In this document: piece after piece, positions 6,171 to 8,064 of the stretch
Layout of the letters: each line of letters begins with the position of its first letter
How positions within the stretch are numbered: position 1 is the stretch's first letter
NCBI GenBank assembly: GCA_038204465.1
Contig: JBBRCX010000156.1
Location: forward strand, 1-8,064
Direction of reading: 5' to 3'
DNA from: JBBRCX01 sp038204465
Lineage (GTDB): Bacteria; Planctomycetota; Phycisphaerae; Tepidisphaerales; Tepidisphaeraceae
DNA: 8,064 nt
Position numbers and translations under genes: made by a program
Notes under the pieces: model-generated
The model's database searches: none
Seen by the model: only the letters and a program-made list of their open reading frames with translations
Told to the model about the DNA's origin: nothing

Positions 6171-7865
6171 ATGAGCGACCACCTCGGAACGTTGTGCATT
6201 GTCCTGCACGGCCACCTCCCATACGTCCTGCACCACGGCACCTACCCGCACGGCGAAGCCTGGCTCTTCGAGGCCGCCGCCGAAACTTATCTTCCGCTTT
6301 TGGACATGATCGGCGAGGTTGCGCTTCACAAGGCCCGGCCGGCGATGACGATCGGCCTTACGCCGGTGTTGCTCGAGCAGCTTTCTCACGAGCGCTTCAA
6401 GAGCGGTTTCGTTTCCTACCTGAACGAGCGGATCGACCGCGCGCGGCAGGACCGCAAGAGCTTCGAGCACGGCAACGAACTGCACTTCGCATATTTGGCT
6501 CAACGTTGGGACGAGTGGTACACGCGAAGGCTCGAACACTTCGAGCGGATCGGCCGCGACATCCCCAAAGAGTTCGCAGCACGTTTCCGCGAGGGGCATA
6601 TTCAGGTCCTCACCAGCAATGCGACCCATGCCTATATGCCGCTGCTGCTCAACGACGAGTCGATCAAGGCGCAGATGGCGGCGGGGACGCTCGCCAGTGA
6701 ATCGCGCCTCGGCATCAAGAGTCGCGGGATGTGGCTCCCCGAATGCGCCTACCGGCCCACCTGGGACCACTGGCTTCCCTCGGTGCTCTACGATAACCCC
6801 CGCTATCGTGTGGGTTTGGAAGCGTTCATCGCCGGCGCGGGCGTGACCCATTTCTTTGTCGACACGCACCTGATTGGCCAGGGCCAGCCGGTTGGAACTT
6901 TCGAGAAAGGCAACTTCCACCCTGTCGGGGACGCCCAGCTGCACTGGGACCAGCGCCGCGGCTGGCGCAGCCCGCTGGAGCCCGTCGGCGTTGTAAGCCA
7001 GCCGGAGCCGCCCAAGTGCTTCGCATTCGCGCGCCATCCGCGCGTCAGCGAGCAGGTGTGGAGCGGCACCATCGGATATCCGGGCGCCGGGCAATACCTC
7101 GAGTTCCACCGCAAGCACGGCGAGCGCGGCCTGCGCTATCACAAGGTCACCGACAACAAGATCGACCTCTCGCAGAAGCACCCGTATTACCCCGACGACA
7201 TTCACGCAAAGCTGTACGAGCATTCGCAGCACTTCTGCAATGTCGTGCGCGACACGCTGCGCGAACACAAGAACACGACGGGCCGGGCCGGCGTATGCGT
7301 CGCGTCATTCGACGCCGAGCTCTTCGGCCACTGGTGGTTCGAAGGCCCCAATTTTCTGCGCGACGTCGTCTTCACGCTCGCGCATGACTCGTCGGTGAAG
7401 CTGATGACCGCCGAGGAGGCGCTCTATCACTATCCGCCCGACAAGGTGATGCGTTTGCAGGAGGGAAGCTGGGGCGAGAAGGGCAACCACAGCGTGTGGA
7501 TCAATGACCGCACGCGATGGATATGGGAGATGGAATACCGGGCGGAAAACCGAATGCTCAAGCTGCTGCACGAATTGCCCTGGCGCGAGAAGGAACCCGT
7601 TCGCGCGATGATGCAGCGCGCCGGCCGCGAGCTGCTGCTGCTTCAGGCCAGCGACTGGCCCTTCGTGATCCACTCCCACGGCGCCGTCGACTACGGCATC
7701 CAGCGCTTCGCCGGCCACTGCACGCGCTTCGACCGCACGACCCAGATCGCCGAAGACCTCGCCGCCGGACGCGCGGTCGATCCGATCCAGAAGATCGAGG
7801 TTCAGGAGACCGACCTGCACGACAGCATTTTCCCGGACATCGAGCTTGCGTGGTGGATGACTTGA
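6171..7865 (+). CDS. GH57 alpha-glucan branching-enzyme-like protein (DUF1957 type)
   Basis: This complete 564-residue cytoplasmic protein belongs to glycoside hydrolase family 57, whose branching enzymes cut alpha-1,4 glucan chains and rejoin them as alpha-1,6 branches in glycogen synthesis. Family signatures are visible in order: LHGHLPYV at 12-19, LTSNATHAYMPLL at 147-159, GMWLPECAY at 186-194 with the expected nucleophile E191, and SFDAELFGHWWFEG at 379-392 with the expected acid/base D381. The C-terminal half has the helical part seen in this group, with GSWGEKGNHSVWIND at 432-446, LLLLQASDWPFVI at 488-500 and a Trp-rich end. The ATG at 6171 is chosen because the conserved N-terminus follows directly; there is no Shine-Dalgarno. 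In the stretch after the nucleophile where characterised branching enzymes have a flexible loop with an essential tyrosine (here roughly residues 225-275) no tyrosine is seen, so branching activity is not certain; a related glucan hydrolase or transferase is the alternative. Confidence 0.9.
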   Translation: MSDHLGTLCIVLHGHLPYVLHHGTYPHGEAWLFEAAAETYLPLLDMIGEVALHKARPAMTIGLTPVLLEQLSHERFKSGFVSYLNERIDRARQDRKSFEHGNELHFAYLAQRWDEWYTRRLEHFERIGRDIPKEFAARFREGHIQVLTSNATHAYMPLLLNDESIKAQMAAGTLASESRLGIKSRGMWLPECAYRPTWDHWLPSVLYDNPRYRVGLEAFIAGAGVTHFFVDTHLIGQGQPVGTFEKGNFHPVGDAQLHWDQRRGWRSPLEPVGVVSQPEPPKCFAFARHPRVSEQVWSGTIGYPGAGQYLEFHRKHGERGLRYHKVTDNKIDLSQKHPYYPDDIHAKLYEHSQHFCNVVRDTLREHKNTTGRAGVCVASFDAELFGHWWFEGPNFLRDVVFTLAHDSSVKLMTAEEALYHYPPDKVMRLQEGSWGEKGNHSVWINDRTRWIWEMEYRAENRMLKLLHELPWREKEPVRAMMQRAGRELLLLQASDWPFVIHSHGAVDYGIQRFAGHCTRFDRTTQIAEDLAAGRAVDPIQKIEVQETDLHDSIFPDIELAWWMT

Positions 7866-7959
7866 GCGACAGAGGCCCTCTGGGTTGCACGATTACCGGC
7901 GTTGTCGCAACACCCCGGTGCAGAGGCAGGGCAACCGCATTCTCTATTTGAAGGCAAAA

Positions 7960-7979
7960 CTTGCCGAATCGTCGGTAAG
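7960..7979 (-). terminator. Possible hairpin terminator, better for minus-strand transcription
   Basis: CTTGCCGA and TCGGTAAG form an 8-bp stem (one G-T pair) around a 4-base ATCG loop. On the minus strand the stem is followed by TTTT, as in a weak intrinsic terminator for a gene arriving from beyond the right edge. On the plus strand, downstream of the GH57 gene, no T-run follows, although the hairpin could still protect the 3' end. The stem is short and the T-run only four bases. Confidence 0.3.
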
Positions 7980-8064
7980 CCCAGACCGCGATGCTGACTG
8001 AAAATCAATCGTTGCCGCAGGACCGACGACGACGCGGCGTCACGCTTTCCCTAGAATGCGGTTG

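Noticed and set aside
6147..7268. A 373-codon open frame on the minus strand opposite the GH57 gene
   Set aside because: It is a mirror of the GH57 coding frame: high GC at third positions removes stops from the complementary frame. Its translation has no recognisable domain, whereas the plus strand encodes clear GH57 motifs.
8052..8064. TAGAAT followed by ATG at the right edge as promoter or gene start
   Set aside because: Only three codons are visible and there is no -35 box at a proper distance.

Overview
The window is GC-rich bacterial DNA with tightly packed genes, GTG starts, and few Shine-Dalgarno sites apart from two strong ones. The best taxonomic hint is a NatB-type ABC-2 permease fused to a CPBP (CAAX-like) intramembrane protease, an architecture I associate mainly with Planctomycetota. 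The GH57 branching-enzyme-like protein and the secreted propeller/CBM9-like protein fit that group. This placement is an inference; there is no rRNA or other marker gene.

Layout, left to right. (1) Positions 1-88: the probable N-terminal end of an unrecognised minus-strand gene that leaves the window. (2) 365-1846, plus strand: a secreted beta-propeller-like protein with a C-terminal CBM9-like domain, broken by two apparent frameshifts near 700 and 1595 that together restore the original frame. (3) Convergent with it, a minus-strand block reading right to left from 5433 to 1870: a NatA-type ABC ATPase; an ABC-2 permease/CPBP protease fusion whose GTG start lies inside the ATPase end; a small four-helix membrane protein with a DER motif; and a 72-residue XRE-type regulator. 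The last two follow a 77-bp AT-rich gap that carries a perfect 10-bp inverted repeat and a 12-bp near-perfect direct repeat at 21-bp spacing, very probably the operator of the XRE protein. (4) 5783-7865, plus strand: a small three-helix membrane protein followed after 37 bp by a complete GH57 alpha-glucan branching-enzyme-like protein. (5) 7866-8064: no gene seen, one hairpin.

How the genes may work together. The ATPase and permease/protease are translationally coupled and should form one exporter resembling the Na+-efflux NatAB system, with an added intramembrane protease-like domain. The XRE/membrane-protein pair looks like an autoregulated module placed directly downstream on the same strand. 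A weaker inverted repeat built from the same TTTACT/AGTAAA hexamers lies at 5698-5725, between the exporter operon and the divergent membrane-protein/GH57 pair, so the regulator might also act there; this is speculative. GH57 points to alpha-glucan (glycogen-like) metabolism. No mobile element, CRISPR array, tRNA or rRNA was recognised.
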